From Diadema setosum (Eukaryota > Echinodermata > Echinoidea > Diadematoida > Diadematidae), in NCBI GenBank assembly GCA_033980235.1, contig CM067068.1:548501-612500 (forward strand): 64,000 bases of DNA. Direction: 5' to 3'. The notes beneath the pieces were generated by a model. It saw only the letters and a list, made by a program, of their open reading frames with translations, was not told the origin of the DNA and made no database searches. A program made the position numbers and the translations under genes. This document shows positions 23,903-36,010 of the stretch, piece by piece (positions within the stretch are counted from its first letter, which is position 1; the number at the start of each line of letters is the position of its first letter).

Positions 23903-24651
23903 TATGTTAGTGATAATATAATAATAATAATAATGATAATAATAATAATAATAATAATGTACAGTCTGAAGCAGATAAACGGGTGGTTCTATGATCTATC
24001 AAACCAAGGTTTGGTGATAAAAACAAAAAGAAGAGAGCAAATGAAGACGAAAATATTTTAGTTCTCTCAGCACAATAGCAACAAAAACACAACTGGGGTA
24101 GTCCTGCTCGGGACAAGATTACGTATGTTAGTGCAGTGAAGCAGTTGTTTTGGACAGCTTGCGCAGGAATGTCTTCAGAAAAGCTTTTTATCAAGACCAG
24201 AAAAAAAAATGTTGATCATCCCTATATTATGATTCTACTCTATCCTCTCCCCTAAACAATAGTAATGTTAGTAATAATAATAGCGATAATAACAATAACA
24301 ATAATACATTAAAATAATTATAATAATACAATGGGCCAATGCAAATGAATGGGGAGGGGGTGCTATGATCAATAACTAAGAGTGGGCGGAAGAGACACAA
24401 ACAGGTACTGGATTGTTTTAAAGTTTAAAATGAAATATCAATGATAATGAAGCTATTTGAAACGTCTATCAGTTGTAGAGTAACCTTGACATGACGGGAA
24501 AAAAAGATTTACTATCCTTGACCGATAAACTTTTTCCTTAATTCCCTTGATTCATCCCCATGTCAATGAATTATATAAAATGATAATAAAACCGAATGAC
24601 TGTGACCTCCCCTCCCACAAAATTACAATTACAATTATGATGATGATGATG

Positions 24652-24688
<37 letters not shown>

Positions 24689-25236
24689 TAATCATAAAGA
24701 TAATAAAAAAAATTAACAGTATCAATGAGATAAACGGGCTGTTCTAGATCCATCAAACCAAGTTTTGATTATGAAAACAGAGATGAGGGAGAAAATGAAG
24801 ACAAAATATTCTTTGTGTATTTCATCTCTCAAAACGTGGTTGAAGAAATATTAAAGCCCTGAGACCCGTGAATTCCCATGGGTGCCTAATACTTATAAAA
24901 CCTAATGACTTTGATCCCCCTCCCCAAATAACAATAATAATCATAATAACAATATAACACTAGATAGGGGCCTAATACGAATAATAATATATAATAATAA
25001 TGATGATGTAGGCCTATAGTCTAAAGCAGATAAACGGATGGTACTATGATATAAAACCAAGTTTTGGTGATTAAAAACAAAAAGGAGGGAGCAATTGAAG
25101 GAGAAAATATTATATTTTTTCTGTCATAACGTGGGAAAAGAAATAGGAATGGAAAAAAAAAAGCGAGGTCTTGACACCAGCTGTGGATTCCCTCGGGTGC
25201 CTGCATGGATGCAAGAGCAGGAGGTATAAATAATAT

Positions 25237-26506
25237 AGGTTTTCCCGGCCAATTTCGCACTTTTCAGTCCAATTCCTAATTGCTGCATTCAATTTAGCAC
25301 AATTTAGCCTAGATGGCATGTTCGGTATTTCAATTTTATAATCTTTTCATTCATATTCATTTTGGAGCAATCAAATTACCTTTAACATCATTCGAATCAG
25401 CACTTTTTCAGTTCAAATTCGTAAGACAAGCACCATTTCGAAAATCGTTCATTCACTTTAGCATGATATAGTCACGTGATCACGTATACGCTGCGCTCGT
25501 TCATTCGAATTCATTCTAGGGCATCCAATTTCGCATTTATTGCAGTCAATTTAGCAGACACGTTGATGCTTTTATTCCTTTTTTTTCCATTTTCAGTCAT
25601 CACAGGTATTGTTTGCAAACATCATAACATTTCATATGTTCGTATTCATTCTTTATTCTGATATCATCTTTGCAACGGTACTTTCAAAATAAGTGTCTGT
25701 GTTTATAATGTTCGATAGCATTATTTCATTCACAGATACATTAATCTTAAGTTTGTTTTGACATTAATTGTGAGAAGGAGGTTTCAATTTACATCGTGAT
25801 TATTTCTCTCATCTGCAGGTTTCATTATTTTCATTTGGTGGGTGCTATATTGCGTTAATCATCATTAGGAATAAAGTTCTTGGATCAGCTCTAGCCATCA
25901 ATTTGTCAAGGTTATTACCCTCAAATGCTTCTATGATTCTTTCCCTGTCTTCTTGAGAGATACACCCGTGTCTAACTCGTGCTGCCATGACTGAACATAA
26001 GAAAGTGAAGTGAATCTATGGTACTGGTGCATGTATAGTTCTGATAACATGTATGAAAGAAGAGGGGCGATACAGAACAACAAACTTGAGTTATTTATGG
26101 TCAAAGATACCTTAACTATATGCTTAACAGTGTGTGGATGAAACAAAAATTCACATTTAAATACGTATAAATAACGGTTCTCACCTTTTCAAAATAGAAA
26201 TAACATTACGCCAATTTGAATGAACATGTTTGGAATTTGACTGCCCATACGCGAAAGTGAATGACTGAAATACCATTTTCCGCCAGTGCTGGCGAATTTG
26301 AATGACTGAAGATCACGTGCCAATTTGAACGCCCGTTTTACGAATTCGAAAGACACATGTGCGAATTTCATTGATCGAAACGCTAAATTGAACGAACAAG
26401 TTGCAATTTTTAATGACAGAATGTGCAGTGACGAGGATTTCCGCTAAATTGAATGAACCTTTTATCAAATGGACTGATAAAAGTGCGAAATTGGCTGGGA
26501 AAACCT
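25237..26506. mobile_element. 1.27-kb TIR element, empty site preserved in copy A
   Basis: The ends AGGTTTTCCCGGCCAATTTC and, inverted from the right, AGGTTTTCCCAGCCAATTTC match almost perfectly over about 35 bp. The flanks carry ATAT on both sides (25,233-25,236, 26,507-26,510), and copy A has a single ATAT at the same spot (near 955), which proves a clean insertion. TA with ends moved one base outward fits equally well. Each end, about 300 bp, is an array of half-sites of the type GCGAATTTGAATGA (right side) or its complement (left side), spaced about 25-35 bp. The centre is unique and encodes nothing. Confidence 0.88.
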
Positions 26507-26830
26507 ATATCAAAATCATAGTGTCAATAGTATCTCCCCGTTCAGACTGGAAGAATCTGTGGGCAGAACTTTTGGAGAATCTCATAGGCGTTTTTGGTAA
26601 TTTGTGTGTGTCTGGGGGGGGGGGGGGGGAAGGTGGTCATGGGTAGAAGAGAGGACAAGTAACGAAAAAATGAAAAAACTTTTCTTTTTATTTCATCAAT
26701 AAAGATGTGCAAATCGTATATAAGAGAAAAAAAAAAATAAAACCCCTCAGACCCATGGATTTCCACGGGTGCTGCTAGTATATATTATATATTACTGTAT
26801 ATCATTCAATTATTGCTTAGACATGAATAG

Positions 26831-26998
26831 CAGGTGCAGATCCAGGAATTTCATATAGGGGAGGCACCTTTACAAAATTAAAGGGGGGGGGGGGCACACA
26901 AGCCCCCCCCCCCCCCATTTTTCTTTTCATTTCTTTTGTTTTAACAAAAAATAAAGAGGAGGGCGTGCCTGCTGTGCCCCCCTCTGGATCCGCCACTG
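26831..26998. mobile_element. Short hAT-like MITE (copy B)
   Basis: Counterpart of 1,281-1,447 with the same ends and flanks. Confidence 0.5.
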
Positions 26999-27089
26999 AA
27001 TAGTGTATTCAATGACAATTTTTTTTATGTAATCACTAGTTTTGTTTTGTTTTGTTTTTTTCTTTCTTTCTTTCTTTTTTGGGTGGGGG

Positions 27090-27470
27090 AGAGTCCAAAT
27101 GGGGGCCTAAATTGTACATTTTCATATTTTTCTTCATCATTTCTTTCATCATGGATTTTCACCAAACTTGACAGGTACCATCTCTAGGAGGATAGTATCT
27201 TAATTTGTTCAAATTGTCCAAAATCTTTGGGGCACCATGCTCCACTGGGGCCCCAAAGAGGGACCAAACCCTCCAATGGAAGCATCTTGATAAAACTTCT
27301 TCTCTAAAACCAGAAGTGATAGAGCTAAGTTAATACTGTGAGTTAGTACATTGATGACTGTAGTTTCAAGTTTGCTATGGTGGATCCAGGGGTGCCCCAA
27401 AAGGACTGTATCTGATAACAAAAGGTTTTGCACAATAAAAAGTTGAATTGTTATCTTGCATGATGAGGTC
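27090..27470. repeat. Fragment of the TAGCTCACCTGAG repeat family (copy B)
   Basis: Counterpart of 1,527-1,900. Confidence 0.65.
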
Positions 27471-28981
27471 CTGTGTGGCAAGTATTTACATAGACATTCA
27501 AATTATGACTAGAGCCAGACAGTGTTCTTTGAGAGTTTGTACTTTTTACCCTTTGCATGAAGACAGAAGAAGGTGCAAAAACGCCATATTGAGAGTTATT
27601 CTTTTGTAATCAGAGTCTGTATAAGGCTGTGAGGAGTGGTTACTTTTTGGTGGTTTGTTTATTTGCCAGCTTGCCTTATTTTTAAACAGATTCCATGTGT
27701 CATTTTGACACCCACGAAGTGTGCATGAAATATCGCTCAAACGTGACCTTCCCCAGAAGCATTTTGAGTACATGGAATGTATATTTAGGATTCTAGTTGC
27801 ATAACTCTGGATTGCTGAAGGTACAAATGTATTTGTGAATCCAGAGATAATGGTAGTTACTTTGAGACATGTGTGAAAAGGACTTTGTGAAAGAGAGAGC
27901 TATTTGTATATTAAAGAATTTGCTTTACCTTGAAAAGTTCATATCGATGTAAAATTAGATGTCAAAGAGATTTTCTTGCCTTAGATGTTGTAAATAAGGG
28001 ATCATTATTTTTATGCTCATGCCATTAAAATCAGAAAAACAAAGTTAGTGTGTGAAGGAAGTGAAAAAAGAAAGAATTGTTACTATTCTAGATCAGTTGA
28101 GCTTGCTCGAGTAGAGAGACCTCTGAGTGTCGTACGATTATGGTGACTGTGATGGCTTTGGAATTCATGTGCAGGTGATTACAGTGTATTACTTATACAA
28201 TTTAGAATTAAATTGAATGTATGTGCAGCTGTATTTTAAAAGAAGATCTTGATATACATGTACAGGCTTGTCACGTATATATATCTGCATCAATAGGACA
28301 GATTGTACTGTACATTGCTTCTCTTAGAACTTTAATTGTATCATTCAATCCTCGGCTAAATTCTGCTCATAATTCTACAGTACTTTATTTAAATCTAAGG
28401 TAGTCTTCCCATTACTTTTTCATCTGACAGAGTATAAAGAAGTGTAATGTATGTGTATTAACATCAAATGTTAATGCTGTACTGAGACAAACGGTGTTTC
28501 TAATTGATATAAAGGTTAAAGTTATTCATCTACTGCCAATCTGCCACAGCAGCCCTTCAGCTTTCCAATGTATAAACTCTGTGATGCATGTAATAATAGT
28601 AGGGTAGGATTTCACAGAAATGGAGAAAAGAATGGTGTGCTTTTATACCGTGATGCTGCTCTTGCATTCAAGGGAACGTAAGCAACAACATGTCATTTGA
28701 GTTGGCTGATTATTCATTTGTTACTTTTCGTTGTGCATTTTTCGTTAACTTTTCCGTTTTGTCAACTGTTTTGGAAATATAAATGAAAAATTTAAGAGAG
28801 AAAGGCTTAGCTAGACTGTATGTTTTGTTTATTTATGAACTGAAAGAGAGTTTATCTTCTTGTTTTTAGTGCTCCTTAGTAAAAACTCTGTGAAAACCTT
28901 GATAGTTTTTCTTGTTTTATTAAATTAACCATTAACTTGGAAACCTTGAATTCCAAAGACCAATTCATTGTTCCCTATGTG

Positions 28982-28987
28982 TGTATA

Positions 28988-29029
<42 letters not shown>
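28982..29029. repeat. (TA)n microsatellite expanded in copy B
   Basis: Copy A has only a short TATATATCTATATATATG at 3,434-3,450; copy B has about 20 more dinucleotides at the same point, showing growth after the duplication. Confidence 0.9.
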
Positions 29030-29032
<3 letters not shown>

Positions 29033-31513
29033 ACATGTATATGTTATATTATATACATGTATATTTATATAATTATATGTATACATAATTATATATTTAT
29101 GTATGCATATAATGTATGTGATGTATATGTATATTTATCATATTTCTTTTCTAACTATTCCCCTAAAAATGCGTATGAAATCGTTGCATTTCAAACCTAC
29201 GAAAATGCAAAAGCATAATTCATCGTGTGTGTCAGTGTATGTGTGTGTGCATGGGTGTATGTGCATGGGAGGGAAGGGGGTTCCATCCCATACCCTCCCC
29301 CCCACTCGGTCCATTTTAATAAACTTAATAGTGAATAAGTCCACGCGGGGCGTGAGGTGACTAAATTAACAATGTCTTTGAGTATTAATTTTTCTAAATT
29401 TTTGATAGAATACTCTCCAGATACTCCCCCAAAAGGTGCATAGATTAATGAATTTCAGATCTAAAAATGCAAAAGCTCCCTCGTGTGGGAGGAAAAATAT
29501 TCCCCTCGGATCACACATCACACCTTCCCCCTTCGGGCCTTGGGTCCATCTCCATAATGGACTTACGATACACAGAGAAGACACAGACAGGGAAGAAAGA
29601 GGTGACATGTACCACACGTATTGATTTATATTGACCTTTTATTTGTATTGCCATCTATAGGTTCTTCCATGCGATAGAAATAAATTCCCCGAGCGATATA
29701 TTATTATAACTAATAATTAACAACGCCGTATAGCGCGTAGCCCATGAGATGAATAATGTCCATGTGCTCTGAAACAAGAGAAGACTATTATAATACATGT
29801 AGAATGTACTATGGCAAAGACACTGGTACCGAGTTTCATGTTCAGTTACATTGTGAAAAGGTGCGTTTTGAAAGCAGACTTAAATTTATGATGGTATAGT
29901 GATTTGTCTTGAATTCTTTGGTAGTTTATTCTATATATACAGTAGAAGAACTCTATATGCAAATTAATATTCATTCTCCATCGAATTTTGTTCTGTTTGG
30001 AATATAAAGTCTTTGCTTTTTGAACGAAGGTTACTGTAATGTGTAGATTTCAAGCAGTTCTCTACATGGTGTAAATCAAACAAATAAACATTAAAAAGCT
30101 TGTAGTGACATCTTAAACTGTATACAACTTCTGATTGGAAGCCAGTGTAATCTCAGAATCCGCGAAATTTGCCTGTGTTTCTTGATTTAAGACGCTACCC
30201 GTGAAGCAGAGTTTAGGATAGCTTGTAATCTCTGTATCTCTGTTTCTGTTTGATTGGCAATCCACATATTAATCAATTAAAAAATCAACGTGGCTTCTGT
30301 TGTGTGTCTACTGTATCAGTAAATTCTCGAATTTTCCGAATTTTGTCCAATGCGAATGAAGCAGAGCGAGTTTGCGACACAAAATTTTCCATTAGCAATT
30401 ACCATCATCCAAAGTAACACCTACATTTCTTCTGTTTGCTTCATGAAAAGATACCATCGAAATGAAGAGACTGGAGATGGATTCTACTGCCCGAAAACGC
30501 AGAGATGTGGATAAATTGTTTTTGCACTAATCAACTTTAGCCCAGTGAAAATCGACCATTCCTTTGTCGCTTCGATAAAAGATACAATCTGTTGGATTAC
30601 AATCATGACTTCAGATTTCCTACAAGCTATAGGTTATAGATACAACAGGGTAATAATAATAATACTACAATAGTACATTTTCCACATACATACATGCTCA
30701 AATGCGCTTTACCCTTGGATTATTAACATCAATGAAACAAACAGGTTTGGTTTGGTTTTATTTTCCGTCATAAAAAAGGCATACAAATGAAATAGTTTAA
30801 AAAATATACAGAGTTTGCAGAAATGCAATGTCATACAAACATATACTATTAAGAGAAAATTAATATCACTGAACAGTAAGAGTATGAGTTTACAGACAGA
30901 GAACCTAAACAATAATAACAAAGACAGGGTAATAGATGAGATAGAGGAAAACGGCTGGAAAACCCATATTCAGCGACACTTCTGTAGAGTCACTGGTCTT
31001 CCATGGCGACCAGAAGAGGAAGAAGAAGAAGAAAAAAAAAAGCACGAAAGAAAAGAGGGGGAGGAAGGGGTCGTATCGCCTTGTAATAACAATAATAATT
31101 TTCAACATTATCTTCTTATTCAAATTAAAGGTCCTTTTACAAATCAAAACAATCATTAATTATACAAACATCATACATAAAAATCCTTGAATTATTCATA
31201 GAAAAAAATTGAGTCTTTTTCATTCTAATTGTTTAACAATGATCGCTTAAATATTACAATGTTGGGCAGTTACGAATACAAATAGGAAGACTATTATGCA
31301 ACTTTATACCTCTACAAAAAAAAAAATGTGCGTTTACAACTACTTGTTCGAGGTTTTGGTAAAGGAAAATTATTATATCGAAAATGTTAGGGCTTATCAA
31401 TACATGATATATTTTCTTGCAAATAACTGTGTATTGAATTATTCAAAAGTTTAAACATCATAATTTGAACGTGACGAACTTGACGAGATTTCAAAATTTC
31501 CCACTGTAATATT

Positions 31514-32788
31514 TCATGCGTGATTGATACCGGAAAAATGAGATTGTGGCTTGATTTTTAAGATGATTTTTCCTGCTCTATTTTGAAGTTTCTGCAATTG
31601 GTCAAAAAGTTGCTCACGTGATGATTGAAATATAATGTCTGCATAATCCAGATGAGGTAAAATAACCATTCGATATATCAAATTTAGATGTTTTCTACTG
31701 ATGAATTGTCGTAAACGACGAAGAAATGAAATCATGCGACCAACCTTTTGACACAAATGATCAACATGAACATCCCATTTAAGTTTGGCATCAATATAAA
31801 GGCCCAAGTATTTTACACTCTGTACTTGATTTATCACATGACCTTTTATACTAAGATCTAATCTATTATACTTTTTAATTATATGACGGTTCCTAATGAG
31901 CATACTCACAGTTTTTTCATAATTAATTTTCAGTTTATTTTTGGTGACCCATTTGTCGAGTTTCAGAAGCTCATATCGCAAAATTGGTTCAACTGTACGC
32001 GGGTCCTTATGAGAAACATATAAAACTGTGTCGTCCGCATACAAATGTACGCTACATGAGTCGAGTACAGAAGGTAAATCGTTGATAAATATAATAAATA
32101 GCAAGGGACCTAAGACAGATCCTTGAGGCACCCCTAGTCCAATGGGCAATTCTTCAGAAATACAATTCCCTATACTGGTAACAATCCTCTGATCCGAGAG
32201 ATAATTTTCAAACCATTTAAGCGAGGTGCTACTGATCCCTATTTTACGCATTGTATTAAGAAGGCATTTTACATTGACCAGGTCGAAAGCTTTTTGAAGA
32301 TCGACAAATACGGCACCTGTATACATTCCTTTATCCATGGCTTTTAACCACGCATCCGTGACCTTAAATAAGGTTGCCGTGGAAGTAGAATGATTCGGAC
32401 GAAAACCCGATTGTTCTATTGTGAGTATATTATTCTGATTCAAATGCTGATTCAACTGTTTTTGTATGACTCTCTCAAGGATTTTGGATAAACATGACAA
32501 TATAGAAATTGGTCGGCAATTATTTGGAATCGATCTGTCACCCTTTTTATGTAAAGGAATAATTTTAGCAACCTTCCATTTCTTGGGAACAATACCAAGG
32601 GTTATGGATTTATTAATCCAAACTGTTATAGGTTTAACAATTTCATTCTGAGAAATTTTCAAAATATTTGCAGATATACCATCTAATCCTTCAGATTTCT
32701 TATTTTTTAATAATTGTATTTCTTTTAGAATATCCTCTTCGCTTACAGTACACAGTTTGAAAGGATTTTTTACACAGGTATCAGTAAT
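31514..32788 (-). pseudogene. Reverse transcriptase, C-terminal part of ORF2
   Basis: One open frame holds most of the RT domain: AKIIPLHKKGDRSIPNNCRP (finger), GFRPNHSTSTA, FVDLQKAFDLV (first catalytic aspartate), LGVPQGSVLGPLLF, YADD (about 32,030-32,045, catalytic), KYLGLYID, and the thumb ILPHLDYADIIFQ. The pattern fits the CR1/L2/Jockey group, which copies RNA at a nicked genomic target. All RT catalytic residues seen are intact, but the ORF is severed at its N-terminal side by the hAT-like insertion, and the open frame beyond 32,788 is A-run sequence of that insertion. Confidence 0.88.
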
Positions 32789-32809
32789 CAAGCGCGCCGG
32801 AACACTTCT

Positions 32810-32843
<34 letters not shown>

Positions 32844-34218
32844 GGGGGGGGGGGCAAAATCTCAACGGGGGCACATTATATGTGACGATGTGAGATCCTC
32901 GGCGCGGGAGCGAAGCGAGTGAGCGGGGGGGGGGGGGAGGGGGATACCCCCCCCCCCCCCTCCACTATAGGGAGCTTTTGTAAAACAGGGTACAAAAGTC
33001 GCGTTTATAGACCATTTAAAAGCAAATTTCTAAGGAATTAAACATAGTGAAAAATAATCAGTGCGAAGGACTCATTATTACATACGGGAGTACATAATAA
33101 TGTGATTGTGTGAGATCCTCGGCGAGGGAGCGAAGCGACCGAGCCGGGGGAGGGTGTGGAAGGGGGGATACCCCCTCCCACGGTAGGGACTTTTTGTAAA
33201 AACAGAGTGTAAAAGTCGCGTTTATAGAGAATTTAAAGCAAATTTATAGGGAATTAACATATTGAAAAAATCAGTTGGAAGGACTATGATCATAACATAC
33301 GGGAGTACATTAGTGATGGTGCGAGATCCTCGGAGAGGGAGCGAAGCGACCGAGCGGGGGGAAGGTGTGGGAGGAGGGAAACCCCCTCCCATGGTAGGGA
33401 CTTTTTGTAAAAACAGTATAAATGTCGCGTTTATAGAACATTTAAAAGCAAATTTCTAGGGAATTAACATATTGAAGAAAATCAGTTGGAAGGACTATGA
33501 TCTCAAACATACGGGGGCATATTATGTGATGGTGTGAGATCCTCGTCGAGGGAGCGAAGGGACCGAGCGGGGGAGGGTGTGGGAGGGGGATACCCCCTCC
33601 CACGGTAGGGACTTTTTGTAAAAACAGAGTATAAAAGTCGCTTTTATAGAGCACTTTAAATTAAATTTCTGAGGAATTAAACATAGTAAAAGAAATCACT
33701 GCGAAGGACTATGATAATAACTTATGAAAACTTTTCATTTTACTATAAGTACGGGCAGAACGAGCGAGCCACTTTTACTTTGCAATTTATCTGAAATGTA
33801 CTCATTAAAAGCTTAAACGTGATCGCATCGTTCGAACAATAAAGAATATTCTTATATGCTAGAAAGCAAAGAAGAAAATGAAATGTGTAAGGTTTACTAA
33901 AGGTATATTTCAGCGGGCACACTCAAGGACACGAGGCTACCATCTATACACTAAATTTACTCATAAGTTACTATTAGTGTATAGATACAATAATGTATGT
34001 TGTTAGTGTATTGTAATTTTCGCTCCGTTAGGGGCGAAAATTTTTGCATTTTCAGTTATGAAATTACAACATTTAGACAAGAAATATGCCTTTATTGTTC
34101 ATTTTGGTCATTAAATCAGTGATTAATTATTTGTTACAGGGGGGGGCACTGGGGGGGGGGGGGGGGCAAAAACTCGTTTTGCCCCCCCCCCCCCCCCCCC
34201 CTGCTTCCGGCGCCCTTG
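32789..34218. mobile_element. hAT-like non-autonomous element 2, inside the RT gene
   Basis: Exact 8-bp duplication TCAGTAAT (32,781-32,788 and 34,219-34,226). The ends are CAAGCGCGCCGGAA and, inverted from the right, CAAGGGCGCCGGAAGCAGG, the same family as elements 1 and 3. The interior has long T/G and G/C runs and four ~215-bp units starting with GAGATCCTCGG at 32,892, 33,112, 33,323 and 33,536, each with GGAGCGAAGCGA. No coding capacity. Confidence 0.88.
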
Positions 34219-34747
34219 TCAGTAATTGAATTACAATTTTCAGGCTCATTTTCAGATGAATCAGAGATCAGTCCAGTCGCAACATTAGCGAAATGGTGGT
34301 TAAACTGATTTGCCATGCTCTGGCACTGACTGGGTGGAGGCTGGATGGGAATTGGAACCTTCCTTTGGTAATAATGAAGCCAGTATTTTCCAAGACTTAC
34401 TGGCGTTTTGTTCCTTGGTTAAGTGTTTAGTATAATAACTTCTTCTCGATTTTTTAATCAAGGTGGTTACTTTGTTGGTTGTTTTTCAGAACACGATACT
34501 TTTTCCATTCATTTTCGTTTTGGGACTTGATAGCTTTTCTTTTGGCTAAGTCTCTTTTTTTTTTCATGAGATAAAAAAAAATCGAGTAATTAAGCCATGG
34601 GGATTTATTTGCACGCACTCTCTTAGATTTAATAGGCATATGCTTGTTAACAACTTGAAACAAAAGCTTTTCGAAATTTGCAGTAGCTTGATCAGTGTCA
34701 TTCTCCTTCTCAACCTCCATCCAATTCATCTGAGATAGATCAGACAA
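34219..34747 (-). pseudogene. ORF2 region before the RT (frameshifted)
   Basis: Fragments at 34,219-34,316 (ANQFNHHFANVATGLI) and 34,454-34,747 (WKKYRVLKNN, with KSPWLNYSI before it) are typical of the linker between endonuclease and RT in CR1/Jockey elements. At least one frameshift separates them. The frame of the first piece agrees with that of the RT on the far side of the hAT-like element once one target duplication is discounted. Confidence 0.7.
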
Positions 34748-34799
34748 GAACGTTTCAATGTCAACGCCTTTCGATTTTCTGTAAGTGATAGAAGTTACG

Positions 34800-35440
34800 C
34801 CAGATAAGGTAGCTCATTGAGTGGTCGCTTACACCATTATGTATAACACCAGAAGACTTTATCATTTCAATACTGTTTGTTAACATAATTTATGATCGAT
34901 AAGCGATGCAGATTCGTTAGTGATTCTGGTGCATTCAGTAGTGTTAACAAAATTCAGAGAGTATATATCATTTATCCGTATATATCGTTTAGTAGTACAA
35001 TCACTATAGCCTCCTTGTGAATGTCAAGATTTATATCGCCCATGATAATGAGGCGACACTCAAGACTTTCTGTGAATTCAAAAAAAAATCATAATATTGG
35101 TCAAAAAGATTACTTTTAGAGTTTGGAGGCCGATACCAGTTCAGAATCACAATAGGTTTTGATTTTTAGGACGAATAATCAAAACAATTGCTTCCAGTCC
35201 TGACATAGGAGATCTTCTTCGAATTCTAAACTCTCTTGGATGTAAAATGATACCCCACCTCCAGATCTGTTTCGATCTTTTCTAACTATATTGTAATGAG
35301 GAATTTCTATATGTTGACTCATCAAGTCTTGTTTCATTTTAAAGCAAAAACATATATCATCTTGCGCTTAGAAACATCGGTATTAAGCGCCTTATAAATG
35401 CATTGTATTATTATTATTATTAACTATTAAAATTGAACGT
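34800..35440 (-). pseudogene. Degenerate AP-endonuclease region of the retrotransposon
   Basis: Minus-strand fragments in more than one frame resemble the endonuclease of CR1-like elements (a GGGV-type turn near 35,260, an L-x-x-R-P-x-N segment near 35,120, a GDIN-L-D-like segment near 35,030). Several stops interrupt it. A short GCGCCTTATAAATGCATTG tail with ATT repeats at 35,385-35,425 looks like a SINE end inserted here. Confidence 0.5.
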
Positions 35441-35443
35441 ATT

Positions 35444-35755
35444 TCATGAATAATTATGTTTGACAAGACTTACAACGTTCAATTGAACAAACTTCAAGCC
35501 TTTGCCTGAAAAATTTGAATATACCAGGTTTGGTTTAGTGGGGATTTGAACATCGGTGTCTAACAATTTGGGGCTACATAATTGATTGATTCGGCTGTCA
35601 TTACAAATGTCTGTATTAAAAAATGGTAGATGTTGCATAATACACCGAGGACATTCCCATCCAATAAACTGATGAGATATATTATTGTACAAATCTATTG
35701 ATACATTACTACAAGAAATATGAACCCACTGATCACAATATGTCATGATGTGCAT
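35444..35755 (-). pseudogene. PHD-like finger (ORF1 end) and start of endonuclease
   Basis: The 103-residue frame has CDQWVHISCSNVS..LYNNI and WECPRCIMQHLPFF, the second half of a PHD-like zinc finger often found in ORF1 of CR1-type retrotransposons. It then runs to KFVQLNVVSLVKH, resembling the usual start of the endonuclease domain. Fusion of the two in one frame suggests that the ORF1/ORF2 boundary is either overlapping or lost by mutation. Confidence 0.6.
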
Positions 35756-36010
35756 TGAAGACCTTTTGATTTGCTTTTACAGCATGATTACACAAGGATA
35801 TTGTGTAACCATAATTTCCAGTACAAATTCAAGACGAATATGGATGAAAGAAAAAAAATGAAAAAAACAAAACAAATGAGTTTTAGATGTTTTTGAAAAT
35901 GAGAGATTGCTGGCTGCTGATTGATGGTATCTTTTGAACACCGAATAAATCTATTAAAGTTTTCAAAGGAGTAGTGTGAATAAAAACAGGACCGGACTCG
36001 GAAAAGACCC

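Larger units (their letters stand above)
24293..30735. repeat. Segmental duplication copy B, left block
   Basis: Direct partner of 1-5,150. It differs by the 1,270-bp insertion at 25,237, microsatellite growth at 28,982-29,029, and scattered substitutions. No gene is recognised within it. Confidence 0.9.
30743..35870 (-). mobile_element. Near-full-length, decayed CR1-like non-LTR retrotransposon
   Basis: Read on the minus strand it has a PHD-like zinc-finger end of ORF1, an endonuclease region (frameshifted), a linker, reverse transcriptase, a 3' UTR and a short (AAACC)n terminal repeat at 30,743-30,760. AAACAAA on both sides (about 30,735 and 35,868) is a plausible target duplication, and copy A has an uninterrupted AAACAAATGAG at 5,140. 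It interrupts duplication copy B and is itself interrupted by hAT-like element 2 at 32,789-34,218. Confidence 0.85.
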
